From assembly GCA_026390435.1 (NCBI GenBank), contig JAPLFY010000136.1:1-39499 (forward strand): a stretch of DNA of 39,499 nucleotides. Direction: 5' to 3'. This document shows positions 1-8,008 of the stretch, piece by piece. The notes under the pieces are model-generated. The model did not search any database and had not been told where the DNA came from. It saw only the letters and a program-made list of their open reading frames with translations. Within the stretch, counting starts at the first letter, position 1, and each line of letters opens with the position of its first letter. Both the position numbers and the translations under genes were made by a program. Source of the stretch: Pseudomonadota bacterium. GTDB taxonomy: Bacteria; Bdellovibrionota_B; Oligoflexia; Oligoflexales; CAIYRB01.

Positions 1-279
1 TTTAACCGCGCCAACGATCACTTCCTGTTCCCGAATCCGCTAGACAAAGCGCGTAAATGGGATTCAGGCGTATTCTTCTCCGCTTCTAATTGGAAGCTGG
101 CACAGTGGCGGTCCGACGCCTACACAGCTGCCATCGTACTCGAGGCTCTCGCCAAATATGCGCTGGCGTATGATCAGTCCGACAAGAGTTTTAAAGATGG
201 GCTACGGTTGCACGTTACTAGCTACGGCCGCAATGCGGATGCAGCGGTGAATAACTTGGTTTTAGACGCCGCGAATTGA
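1..279 (+). CDS. C-terminal part of an unrecognised protein (5' end outside window)
   Basis: Frame 1 is open from the first base to a TGA at 277-279 and gives 92 residues. The fragment is rich in aromatic residues and has a helical stretch of the type AAIVLEALAKYALAY. I do not recognise a family and see no catalytic motif or membrane segment. Codon use and the hairpin just after the stop support a real gene end. Nothing can be said about the function; the part outside the window is needed to name it. Confidence 0.6.
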   Translation, partial: FNRANDHFLFPNPLDKARKWDSGVFFSASNWKLAQWRSDAYTAAIVLEALAKYALAYDQSDKSFKDGLRLHVTSYGRNADAAVNNLVLDAAN

Positions 280-306
280 TGCCTCGACATCCCCACTTTA
301 GTGACG

Positions 307-325
307 TGCCCAGCTTTTCTGGGCA
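307..325 (+). terminator. Hairpin after the first gene, possible terminator
   Basis: TGCCCAG and CTGGGCA form a perfect 7-bp stem around a 5-base loop, 28 bases after the stop. No U-tract follows, so intrinsic termination is uncertain. A second, weaker hairpin (GGTCC-gccta-GGACC, 411-425) is followed by GCTTTTT and could act instead. Both lie in the gap before the GspC-like gene. Confidence 0.35.
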
Positions 326-533
326 ATCGTCCAAACTTTAGTCAGTTCAAGGATCCATAGCGATTCGCCCATGAAGCGCCTTCGGCTATAAAATCAACGA
401 CTTGCCCCTTGGTCCGCCTAGGACCGCTTTTTGCTAAACAGACATTCAAGTGGAGGTCTGCCCTACATGGGCGCCAGAACTCCGCGAGGTTGCTGTTTGG
501 GCTCTTGCTGTAATTGCTGTCGCTGAGGTTCAC

Positions 534-1223
534 ATGCGGAAAACCGCGATTCAAAATCTACTGGTATCGATTGCATGCCTAACTTGGAACTTCCCAACTC
601 AAATGAGATTGGCAGCAAAATCAAACTTTTTGGTACTCGGAGTCATTGCCTCGGGAGACCACAAGGCTGGCGTAGCCCTAATTAAATCTGAGGCCTCGGG
701 CACAACCTTCGCCGTACGCTCTGGCCAGCAGCTCGATGCCGGCACCCAAATTATGCGGATTTCAAGAGATTACGTTTATTTCGTGATAGACGGCCGTGAA
801 AATAAAGTCCGCGTTGGCGAAGACACGGCGAGCAGCGACTCTAGTTCGCCGACGGCCTATGCGGATGTCGACCATCTATCTAAGGGTATCGAACGAGTCG
901 GTTCTACCGTCCGCATAAGCTCAGAACTGAGAGAAGAGTTAACTAGCCGTCAACTAAGCCGCGTATTAATGCAAGCAGCTGCTATGCCTTATTATGAGGA
1001 AGGGCGACTGTCAGGGTTTAAATTATTAGCCATTGATGCTGGAAGCATTTACGACAAAGTAGGATTCAAAGATGGCGATATCGTCACCACTGTGAACGGT
1101 CACAGACTCTCCGACGTCGCCATGACCATCAAACTACTCCAAGGCATGAAAGATGCCAAAAGTGCCGATGTTAGCTTTCGCCGAGGCGGCGCTGAACAGT
1201 CCCTGACTTTGGAAATCCAGTAA
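534..1223 (+). CDS. GspC-like type II secretion protein (HR domain + PDZ)
   Basis: A 229-residue inner-membrane protein. After a short basic N-terminus and a hydrophobic stretch (about residues 5-20) comes a region of about 32-97 that resembles the GspC homology region: a FLVLGVIASG strand, then the SGQQL and IMRISRDYVYF strands. A C-terminal PDZ domain follows (about 145-225, with DKVGFKDGDIVTTVNG). In type II secretion, GspC links the inner-membrane platform to the GspD secretin. I chose ATG 534 because GAGG lies five bases upstream and the product then starts with a membrane anchor; the frame is open further up and a GTG at 450 would add 28 residues. No other gsp gene is next to it, so it may work with a system encoded elsewhere. 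A general PDZ envelope protein is the alternative. Confidence 0.65.
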   Translation: MRKTAIQNLLVSIACLTWNFPTQMRLAAKSNFLVLGVIASGDHKAGVALIKSEASGTTFAVRSGQQLDAGTQIMRISRDYVYFVIDGRENKVRVGEDTASSDSSSPTAYADVDHLSKGIERVGSTVRISSELREELTSRQLSRVLMQAAAMPYYEEGRLSGFKLLAIDAGSIYDKVGFKDGDIVTTVNGHRLSDVAMTIKLLQGMKDAKSADVSFRRGGAEQSLTLEIQ

Positions 1224-1254
1224 GAGTAAATTCCAGTAAGAGCAAATTCCAGTA
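1213..1254 (+). repeat. Short tandem repeat spanning the gspC-like stop codon
   Basis: A 15-16-base unit (AAATTCCAGTAAGAGC and variants) occurs twice in full and once in part. The stop codon of the upstream gene (1221-1223) lies in the first copy, so the duplication has repeated the gene's 3' end. Confidence 0.7.
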
Positions 1255-1354
1255 TCCCCGACCGCGCCAAATTTAAAATTTGATTGAGTCTCGATCAAGC
1301 TAGCGTTAAGATCCCGTCAATATCTCGCAAATGCGACAAAATCACGGGGCTCTT

Positions 1355-2596
1355 ATGCGACTTAAGTTAGCAGCAATATCTGTTGTCGCCATATTGATAA
1401 CCGCATTCAACATTCCATTACCAAAGGCGTATGCTGCGTCCAAGGCACAGGCTATATCTGTGGGAGACCTTGCCGTCAGCAATCCAGCGTTCCTAAATAT
1501 ACTCCCAAATGAAGATGGCACGGAGCAGCTGATGATTTCCAGCTTCGCCATGCTTGGTCCCGGCAGAGTATTCTCGATGCCATTACTAACTAATTCTGAG
1601 GATTGGTTACAAACCTCCTATAAGAAATTACACCCAATCACCTGGAGCATCGCTTGGCCCAATCACGTTACTGCAGTCCCTGAGTCCGTCTTAGGACCTG
1701 GGAAAGTGGTGGTTGGGTCTGGTTTCTTAATTCCTGGGTATAAAACCGGGACTATCGCTATAGTCGATGTGGCCACTGGTGACACGCAATCGATAGTCAA
1801 GCCGAAGGCAGACTTTTTCTACCATCAGACTGTTTGGGCCGATGTAAATAACGATGGTCGCCTCGACATCATCACTGCTCGAGCAAAACTTGGTTGGCTA
1901 GGACAGCACGCTGGCGAATTACTCTGGCTAGAACAACCGCTCGATAAATCCCAAAAAATATGGACTGAACATCTCATAGCTTCCGGCCCAGACGTCTACT
2001 TTGTCGTCACGGAACATCATGGTGATTTAGCGATTATAGCCACGGAGTTTTTCAACAAGCGACTGAGTCTGCACTGGCGCCACGATGGGCAATGGTCCCA
2101 GCGAATCATCGACGACACGCTTGGTGCTGCATTTGATGTATCTCTCACTGACCTAAACGGCGATGGGCACGAAGACTTATTAGTCACTAACCATGAGGCA
2201 ACAGAAAAAGCCGCAGTGTTTGCTTATGAAATCCCAAATGATTGGCAACATGGATCCTGGACACGCCACACACTCCTCGGCGGGATCGTGACCAAAGTAG
2301 CCAGCCCAGCAGCGGCATCCCCTGGCTCTGCACTGATCTGGAGTCACCAAGGCCGCAAGCCTGATATTTTTGTTGCCGGCGATGGCTCAGGTAAAGCCCA
2401 CTGGCTGCAGCCAAACAGTGAGGACCCCAAAGACTGGACCTACACCGAGCAGGTACTTTTAGATACGGGATCTACCATCGGCCACATGGCACTTGGCGCC
2501 CCCGACACCGACGGCAATCCACACCTGTTCGTCCCTGATTACGACCAGAGTCGAATCCACGTCTTTAAACTTATCGACCGAACTTTCACCAACTAA
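1355..2596 (+). CDS. Secreted FG-GAP/VCBS-like repeat protein
   Basis: A 413-residue exported protein of unknown role. The start at ATG 1355 gives a normal signal peptide (MRLKLAAISVV... ending near KAYA-AS). An in-frame ATG at 1331 adds eight residues before it and has no clear ribosome site. The body contains two acidic loops typical of FG-GAP/VCBS beta-propellers, DVNNDGRLD (about 162) and DLNGDGHED (about 265), which in that family bind calcium. Further WS/WL-rich strands fit a propeller. No enzyme motif is visible. The family is usually extracellular or periplasmic and mediates binding. It stands alone, with a hairpin terminator right after the stop. Confidence 0.7.
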   Translation: MRLKLAAISVVAILITAFNIPLPKAYAASKAQAISVGDLAVSNPAFLNILPNEDGTEQLMISSFAMLGPGRVFSMPLLTNSEDWLQTSYKKLHPITWSIAWPNHVTAVPESVLGPGKVVVGSGFLIPGYKTGTIAIVDVATGDTQSIVKPKADFFYHQTVWADVNNDGRLDIITARAKLGWLGQHAGELLWLEQPLDKSQKIWTEHLIASGPDVYFVVTEHHGDLAIIATEFFNKRLSLHWRHDGQWSQRIIDDTLGAAFDVSLTDLNGDGHEDLLVTNHEATEKAAVFAYEIPNDWQHGSWTRHTLLGGIVTKVASPAAASPGSALIWSHQGRKPDIFVAGDGSGKAHWLQPNSEDPKDWTYTEQVLLDTGSTIGHMALGAPDTDGNPHLFVPDYDQSRIHVFKLIDRTFTN

Positions 2597-2600
2597 GCTA

Positions 2601-2625
2601 AAGGCCGCATCAAGCCGGCCTTTTT
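2601..2625 (+). terminator. Intrinsic terminator between convergent genes
   Basis: AAGGCCG and CGGCCTT pair around an 8-base loop and are followed by a run of T. It sits between the stop of the secreted propeller-like protein and the stop of the convergent cyclase gene; it fits best for the plus strand but may serve both. Confidence 0.7.
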
Positions 2626-2627
2626 CA

Positions 2628-4949
2628 TCATCCGGCGATAGATAACTGCCGCTGCGCCACGACCAAGAGGCTATTAAAGATCAGCTCGCGGTGCTGATCA
2701 CTTAGCCCGTTAATCATGGTCCCAAGAATAAACTCGTCATCACCCTCAGGCACTCCCCAACGCACCTGAACGCTGATGATTCCCAAGAATTTCATCTGCT
2801 GTTCTGGAATCACCCCAGTAAGGTCCAAAGTAAACTCCGTCCCCTTCCCAAGAAATACTGGCGACCTGACGCAAAATCCATTTAGTGAAAAATTCTGCAG
2901 CTGCATTTCGCCGTGAAAAGATTGAATTGTAAACAAATTTTTATTTGAAGAAAATCTCTGCTCCAGCCTCTGCACTCCAATCCGCTGCCAATACTTGGTG
3001 CGTGCTTTATCAATCGCTTCGGCAGCTTTCTCAAACGGATTACACTCGTAGCTCTCGGTGAGAGAGCTAGCATTTTTTATCGGTATTAAGCGCTGATAAA
3101 ACTTCTCAGTACTCCGGATGCCCTCATCTAGAGCCTGATAAGTCGATTCACCAATAGTGACTTTAAATGGCTCGCAGGCAGACTCAAACCGCTTAGCCAT
3201 GCTCACACCATCGCCGTGGAGCGTGAAGTCAACACGATGCTCGTCACCCATGTTACCGATGCAGACTAAAGCACTATTGACTCCAATGCGCAGGGGGAAA
3301 ATATCTTGGGTTTCAGCGCTGACTGAGTTGATGTAGTCGACCATCTTGCGCTGAATTTCTAGGGCACAGGCGACCGCAGTGGTCTCGTGACCAACGACTT
3401 CCTTACCGGAAATATCGTAGCCAAAAAAGCACAGACATCCATCGCCCAAGCTTTTATCTATGACACCACCGTACTGATGCACAATCTTACCAATGAAGCC
3501 TAAAGTGTCTTTTAAAAATTGGAACGATTCATCTGGTTTGCGACCGCGTGCAGCTATGGTGTAGCCCACGATATCGATAAACATGATGCTCACATAACTA
3601 ACACTCGGAGCCTTGTTTAGTTGAAGGCCCTCAGAGACGATTTTTTGCACCTGAAAGGGAGGAAAGACCGCACTTAAACTTGCAGCAAGAGCCCTGCTCC
3701 TCTTATCGTTCCGCCCAATTTCTAAAGCATTTAAGACGGAAAAAAGAAACAAGGAACCCAGCGAACAGCCCCAAAAATAAAGATTACTCGACCCATTGTT
3801 TGTCTCCAGATAAAATCTGGCTATCTCGGAAAACCCGAACGATATCAGAGGGCTTGCGCAGACCCCAAAAAGCAAAACCTTTTTCCTCATCGTCCGAAAA
3901 GCATGCAATAAAACTCCAAAAATAACGCCGAGAAGGAGTGCAACACTGATTGCTACCAGCGCTAAAGAATACTCCCACATCCAGGGATATCCGACTGCTG
4001 TGGCGAGGGTGGTCCCAGCAGCCAAATAGTAAAGTCCATAAAGCCATGGATGGTTGGCACGCCTGACTTCAAAGTAATTAAAAGCGAACATACCGGTACT
4101 AATTATCACGACAGTTAACGCATGGATCCAAACGCGCGCCGAAGAAGCCAATAGTTCTAAGTTAAAAAACCCAAGTGCCCCACTCGTGCACGCTTGGAGT
4201 AGGAGTAGCCCAAGGACGGTCGCGATGAAGTAAAAGTAAACCAGCGAGCGCAGACTAAAAATCATGACCGCATTGAACACAACCAAGGCCAGCGCAGATA
4301 CTAAGAACGAAGCTGCTATTGCAATATACTCTCGGTTCATCCGATCGAAAGCATCTGGTTGTCTCAGTTCAAAGTCGATCTTAGCTGGGTCTTTAAAACT
4401 ATCGACTCCAAAATAAACCGAGGAGGCACCTACCGGAAAACTCAGATTTATAGCCGGAAATATCCATCCCTTGCCTTGGCCCACGAGAGTGCCATAACCG
4501 ACCTCGCTCCGCGATAGTTCGTGACCCGCATCATCAGCGACTACAACAAAAATCGAGCGAAACGAAAAATAGTTATAAAATACCAGGGGCAGCTCTGCCC
4601 TGCCTGGATTTAACACCTTAAACCGATACCAAACATGATGATCAGTATTGACAGACTGAGTGACATTAGAATGTACAAAGTAGTTAGCGAGCTTTGGTGC
4701 TGCAATCTGATCGGAGGTCACTTTACCGGCTTTAGCCTCATCAAGCTTGTCTACATGTGGAAACACACTGACGTGATAATCAGCGGAATCGCTGACCACT
4801 ACTGGAGGCGTCACCGCAGGAGGCGTCACTTCAACGACAGCACGATCGGCAGACATCTGTAACGGTAATTTTCCAAAAGCATCAGCGCGACTAGCAGCCG
4901 CCGCAGCCAGCACACTCGTTAACGTCAGAATTAGAAAATTTAGGCGCAT
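2628..4949 (-). CDS. 7TMR-DISM receptor with class III adenylate cyclase and PilZ domain
   Basis: A 773-residue membrane signalling protein. In order: signal peptide (1-24), a periplasmic 7TMR-DISM-type domain (about 55-200), seven membrane helices (about 207-410), a class III cyclase domain (about 453-610) and a C-terminal PilZ domain (about 660-765). The cyclase keeps both metal aspartates (FIDIVGYT, D459; LGDG, D503) and the Lys499/Asp574 pair typical of ATP-using enzymes. The usual Asn of the VN..A.R motif is Ser (GVSMAKRFE), while the Arg is kept. PilZ shows RLEQR (RxxxR) and NFSLNG (NxSxxG), the c-di-GMP signature. This suggests cAMP output tuned by an external ligand and by c-di-GMP. 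It stands alone on the minus strand with AAGG upstream of the ATG. Domain order is clear; activity is inferred. Confidence 0.85.
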   Translation of the reverse strand: MRLNFLILTLTSVLAAAAASRADAFGKLPLQMSADRAVVEVTPPAVTPPVVVSDSADYHVSVFPHVDKLDEAKAGKVTSDQIAAPKLANYFVHSNVTQSVNTDHHVWYRFKVLNPGRAELPLVFYNYFSFRSIFVVVADDAGHELSRSEVGYGTLVGQGKGWIFPAINLSFPVGASSVYFGVDSFKDPAKIDFELRQPDAFDRMNREYIAIAASFLVSALALVVFNAVMIFSLRSLVYFYFIATVLGLLLLQACTSGALGFFNLELLASSARVWIHALTVVIISTGMFAFNYFEVRRANHPWLYGLYYLAAGTTLATAVGYPWMWEYSLALVAISVALLLGVIFGVLLHAFRTMRKKVLLFGVCASPLISFGFSEIARFYLETNNGSSNLYFWGCSLGSLFLFSVLNALEIGRNDKRSRALAASLSAVFPPFQVQKIVSEGLQLNKAPSVSYVSIMFIDIVGYTIAARGRKPDESFQFLKDTLGFIGKIVHQYGGVIDKSLGDGCLCFFGYDISGKEVVGHETTAVACALEIQRKMVDYINSVSAETQDIFPLRIGVNSALVCIGNMGDEHRVDFTLHGDGVSMAKRFESACEPFKVTIGESTYQALDEGIRSTEKFYQRLIPIKNASSLTESYECNPFEKAAEAIDKARTKYWQRIGVQRLEQRFSSNKNLFTIQSFHGEMQLQNFSLNGFCVRSPVFLGKGTEFTLDLTGVIPEQQMKFLGIISVQVRWGVPEGDDEFILGTMINGLSDQHRELIFNSLLVVAQRQLSIAG

Positions 4950-4959
4950 GTCATCCCAA

Positions 4960-5001
4960 CCTTCAGGAGATGTATCGGAGGACTTAGATGAAACCTGAAG
5001 G
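4960..5001. repeat. 8-bp inverted repeat upstream of the cyclase start
   Basis: CCTTCAGG (4960-4967) and CCTGAAGG (4994-5001) are perfect reverse complements separated by 26 bases. The left arm overlaps the likely ribosome site of the cyclase gene on the minus strand, so a hairpin in its mRNA could hide that site. Confidence 0.55.
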
Positions 5002-5095
5002 ATCGGAATTAAAAGCTATTATTATTGGCGCCTTGCATCCCCAAATACGAGGAACAAGCCCCACCAGCTTTAAACTTTACCCGCCTAAAGACTGC

Positions 5096-5151
5096 AACCT
5101 GACGACCAGATGCTTTGGGCACTGAGTCATGAGTTGCTCCTACGTCAGGTT
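5096..5151. repeat. 9-bp inverted repeat in the divergent region
   Basis: AACCTGACG (5096-5104) and CGTCAGGTT (5143-5151) are perfect reverse complements with 38 bases between them. It could be a long-range stem or two half-sites of a regulator. No T-run follows. Confidence 0.5.
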
Positions 5152-5292
5152 CTCGCTATGAACGCATTATGGCGCTGCGCGGTGGCGCATTAGTAACAGC
5201 AACCCCCAACACAAATATCTGCACTCAAACACCGACGTCTTACGCGCCAAACCATTCGCTTGAAAAGAAACCGATAAGAATCGGAAAAGAAC

Positions 5293-5321
5293 TTGAAAAG
5301 GACACAGTAATACCAGATAAC
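5293..5321 (+). promoter_or_regulatory. Candidate sigma70 promoter of the hydrolase gene
   Basis: TTGAAA (5293-5298) and GATAAC (5316-5321) are spaced by 17 bases, about 70 bases upstream of the ATG of the alpha/beta hydrolase. Match by eye only. Confidence 0.35.
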
Positions 5322-5391
5322 AATTCGATAAATTCGTCTTTCAAAACTGGCTGGGGCCACTCTTCGACCCGGACCAACTACTGAGGTTCTC

Positions 5392-6933
5392 ATGCGGATT
5401 TCTGCGAAGACGATGTTACTCTTTGCGCTCACGGTCGGCACCCCCGCAATCGCCGACGATAAGCTACCCGGAACCGTAACGGTGACCGATAACGGCAACG
5501 AGACCATCATCAGCGGGCCAAATCCGCAAGCCGCAGTGGTTTTAGTCGCTGGCGCATTTATCAAGCCTAATGGCTACGAGGATCTAGCCAAAGCCATCGT
5601 CAGCAATTCAAATCAAGAAATTGCCGTTTTTATCCCGCATTTTTTCGGCGATTTTGCTATCCCAGGACGCACCGGTAAAAAGATCGATGCTGCCATCGGC
5701 TACCTAGCGCAGCGGGGCATTGCGTCACCATCCCTGCGCGTTTTCGCAGCTGGGCACTCACACGGCGGGATGGCGGTCAATGACACCCCTGTTTCACATG
5801 ATCTCGGCGGCTTAATACTTTTAGCTAGCTACTTACCGCATAGCGCAGTCGGTTCGCAGACGATCGCCAACTTTCCGAAGCCTGTGCTGATGCTGGGCGG
5901 AGAGCTCGACGGCCTCACTGGGATTAACTATGTCGCAAGGGATTCCCTGACGGTGGCGGCCTTGGCCCGTACGGACGCAAATGTAGTGACAGAGAAGCCT
6001 GTCGTGCTCCTGCGTGGAGTGACTCACAGACAGTTTGCTGATGGTTCCGCGGATGCTGCTGATTCCATTCCGCCAGAAGTATCACTAGTCGATGCACACG
6101 ATGCGATGGCTAGGGTAATTGTAGATTTTATTGCCAGTCGCGGAGCACTCACTAGCTTCGATCAGGACTCAGGTAAATCACATATTAAAGCCCAAGTAGC
6201 AGCAACCACGAATTTGATAGAACCTTATCGGCTGGCACAAAATACCGAAGACATGACTTGCGCTGCAGCGCAAAGAGCTGCAGTCGAGCTTGCGGCTCCA
6301 GGTTGGGATTCCGTCAGGATTGAATCCAAGTTTTATCATCACGGCCCTAGCGATGCGTTGTTCATCCTTGATAAATCGTCCGTCTCCAAAGACGCCCAAG
6401 GCTTTAAACTGCACTTACCAGTACTGATCGACAGCGCAATCGACATGACTGACATCTCGAAAAATAACTACCTGGCTCCTCGCGCACTCCTCTGCAAAAT
6501 GCGCACTGCGTCAAAAATTGCTGCTGAAACTGGCCTCGCCACGACCAAGCCCGACTTAAACTGCGCCGAATTAAATCAGCGCGTGATTGCTTCCACACTC
6601 GCTACGGTCACAGACGCGGCACAACGGGCCCGCTTCAGTGCAAAATACGGTGATCCTGAGAGCTGGGCTCTTGAGGCTCTGAGTGACGACACCTCAGACC
6701 AAGTACAGTACGGACCAATCACGATCCGTAGTGAGAAGAAAGCCACCGGCCAATCATGGATCACGAGTCGCTTTGCTTTCGAACCCAAAACAGCGTCTTC
6801 ATGGCAACTCACCACTGGCGACCTAATGACTGCCGATGATGTTAAAATTGCGATGTTTGCCGGCGCCCACTACTGCAAAATATTGCCACCAGCTCGCATT
6901 ATTGAGTGGGCAACCATATTTGGCCTCAAGTGA
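5392..6933 (+). CDS. Secreted alpha/beta hydrolase
   Basis: A 513-residue exported enzyme. A signal peptide (cleavage near AIA-DD) is followed by an alpha/beta-hydrolase domain over about residues 45-240. The nucleophile elbow is GHSHGG (Ser123), with Asp173 in GELDG and His212 in GVTHRQF completing a likely Ser-Asp-His triad. The C-terminal half (about 260-513) has no recognised domain but may carry paired cysteines, as expected for a periplasmic protein. Substrate unknown: esterase, lipase or amidase are all possible. The next gene, a D-Ala-D-Ala dipeptidase, begins 14 bases after the stop, so the two are probably co-transcribed and may both act on envelope material. Confidence 0.75.
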   Translation: MRISAKTMLLFALTVGTPAIADDKLPGTVTVTDNGNETIISGPNPQAAVVLVAGAFIKPNGYEDLAKAIVSNSNQEIAVFIPHFFGDFAIPGRTGKKIDAAIGYLAQRGIASPSLRVFAAGHSHGGMAVNDTPVSHDLGGLILLASYLPHSAVGSQTIANFPKPVLMLGGELDGLTGINYVARDSLTVAALARTDANVVTEKPVVLLRGVTHRQFADGSADAADSIPPEVSLVDAHDAMARVIVDFIASRGALTSFDQDSGKSHIKAQVAATTNLIEPYRLAQNTEDMTCAAAQRAAVELAAPGWDSVRIESKFYHHGPSDALFILDKSSVSKDAQGFKLHLPVLIDSAIDMTDISKNNYLAPRALLCKMRTASKIAAETGLATTKPDLNCAELNQRVIASTLATVTDAAQRARFSAKYGDPESWALEALSDDTSDQVQYGPITIRSEKKATGQSWITSRFAFEPKTASSWQLTTGDLMTADDVKIAMFAGAHYCKILPPARIIEWATIFGLK

Positions 6934-6947
6934 GCTGAGGAGCAATC

Positions 6948-7631
6948 GTGTTAGGTGTTCGTAAACTTTTCGACGCCCGCAATATCCTAGCGCTAAGTTT
7001 AGGAGTGATCGCGTGTGCAGCTCCGAGCTCGGCTGAAGAGCTGCCGCGGGACTTTGTCTCACTTGCCGAGATTGCGCCGGATATTAAAGTCGATATGCGC
7101 TACTACGGCAGTGACAACTTCACCGGCAAACCAGTTCCTGGATATCTTGCTGCCAAATGCCTCCTTACGCGAAAGGCGGCAGATAGCTTGCGTTCGGCAC
7201 AAGATTGGCTAAATAAATTCCAGCTTCGCCTTGTGGTCTACGACTGCTACCGCCCTACTCAAGCGGTCAAAGAGTTCGGGCGCTGGGCCAGTGATCTGAA
7301 CGACACTAAGATGAAGGCAAGTCACTACCCCAAAGTGGGCAAAGAGACACTTTTTCGCGATGGATATATATCTAATAAATCAGGTCACAGCCGTGGCAGC
7401 ACCGTCGATATCGGGATTGAGGGCCTGGACATGGGGGCACCGTTCGACTTTTTCGACCCCATATCGCACACAGCAAATTCAAGCATATCGCAGCAGGCCC
7501 GCGCCAATCGCGCCCTGCTCTCATCAGCTTTAGAGCGCGCAGGTTTTGAAAACTACGCGAAAGAGTGGTGGCACTTTACGGTGAAGTCGGAACAGTTTCC
7601 AAGTCAGTACTTCGATGTTCCCGTTAAGTAG
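6948..7631 (+). CDS. D-alanyl-D-alanine dipeptidase, VanX/DdpX family (M15D)
   Basis: A 227-residue exported zinc peptidase. GTG start with GAGGAG seven bases upstream. A signal peptide (about 1-29) precedes the M15D domain. Visible motifs are YRPT (Arg102, the transition-state Arg of the family), SGHSRGSTVD (zinc ligands His147 and Asp154) and EWWHF (catalytic Glu206, zinc ligand His209). The family cuts D-Ala-D-Ala in the periplasm or cytoplasm; the exported form fits recycling of peptidoglycan-derived dipeptide as nutrient. There is no vanH/vanA ligase nearby, so a vancomycin-resistance role is unlikely. Length fits the family. Confidence 0.85.
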   Translation: MLGVRKLFDARNILALSLGVIACAAPSSAEELPRDFVSLAEIAPDIKVDMRYYGSDNFTGKPVPGYLAAKCLLTRKAADSLRSAQDWLNKFQLRLVVYDCYRPTQAVKEFGRWASDLNDTKMKASHYPKVGKETLFRDGYISNKSGHSRGSTVDIGIEGLDMGAPFDFFDPISHTANSSISQQARANRALLSSALERAGFENYAKEWWHFTVKSEQFPSQYFDVPVK

Positions 7632-7633
7632 AT

Positions 7634-8008
7634 TTACGATTTACTGGCAGATCCGTCGTACTGCACTACCCTTGGGACACCGTTCACCCCCAGCTTTGCA
7701 GCGACGCCGTCATCTAGATAGCACGGTGCATTGGGCCGAAGTTTTTGAATGACTTGTTCGACGGCATCTTTTTCATCAAAAGTGGCGATCAATAAAGTAT
7801 TTTTTGTTTGCGTAGCCCGCATATGATGCAGGCACTCACCGCACCATGAGGCAAAAAAGATTAATTTTAGCGGACCGCGCTCTTTGACTAAACCCGACAA
7901 AGCACTCGGTGACAATTTTGGACAAACTTCAGCGTGTGCCAACGGTGCATGAAGACCAACTATAACAGCCGCCAGCCAGACTAGGCGGATGAATGGGCTA
8001 ACGTCCAC
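7634..8008 (-). CDS. Exported thioredoxin-like protein (WCGEC)
   Basis: A 124-residue small thiol protein. The chosen start is a GTG at 8008, which overlaps the end of ricT by 11 bases and is preceded by a G-rich ribosome site; a longer reading from 8224 would lie inside ricT. A signal peptide (cleavage near LAHA-EV) is followed by a thioredoxin fold with WCGEC (Cys56, Cys59) and a cis-proline motif GVPRVV (Pro112). Likely a periplasmic disulfide oxidoreductase. The overlap with ricT implies translational coupling, and it is the last gene of the tmk-holB-ricT operon. It is short for TlpA-type proteins; partner unknown. Confidence 0.7.
   Translation of the reverse strand: MDVSPFIRLVWLAAVIVGLHAPLAHAEVCPKLSPSALSGLVKERGPLKLIFFASWCGECLHHMRATQTKNTLLIATFDEKDAVEQVIQKLRPNAPCYLDDGVAAKLGVNGVPRVVQYDGSASKS

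Larger units (their letters stand above)
4950..5391. other. Divergent intergenic region with two inverted repeats
   Basis: About 440 bases between the minus-strand cyclase and the plus-strand hydrolase. I see no convincing gene; the small open frames lack ribosome sites and family features. It holds two perfect inverted repeats and one candidate promoter, listed separately. Confidence 0.6.

Noticed and set aside
3680-3925. Plus-strand open frame inside the cyclase-PilZ gene
   Set aside because: It is antisense to a well-supported membrane segment of the cyclase gene and shows no family similarity.
6948-7631. Vancomycin-resistance cluster
   Set aside because: Only the dipeptidase is present; no D-lactate dehydrogenase or D-Ala-D-Lac ligase lies nearby, and the protein is exported.
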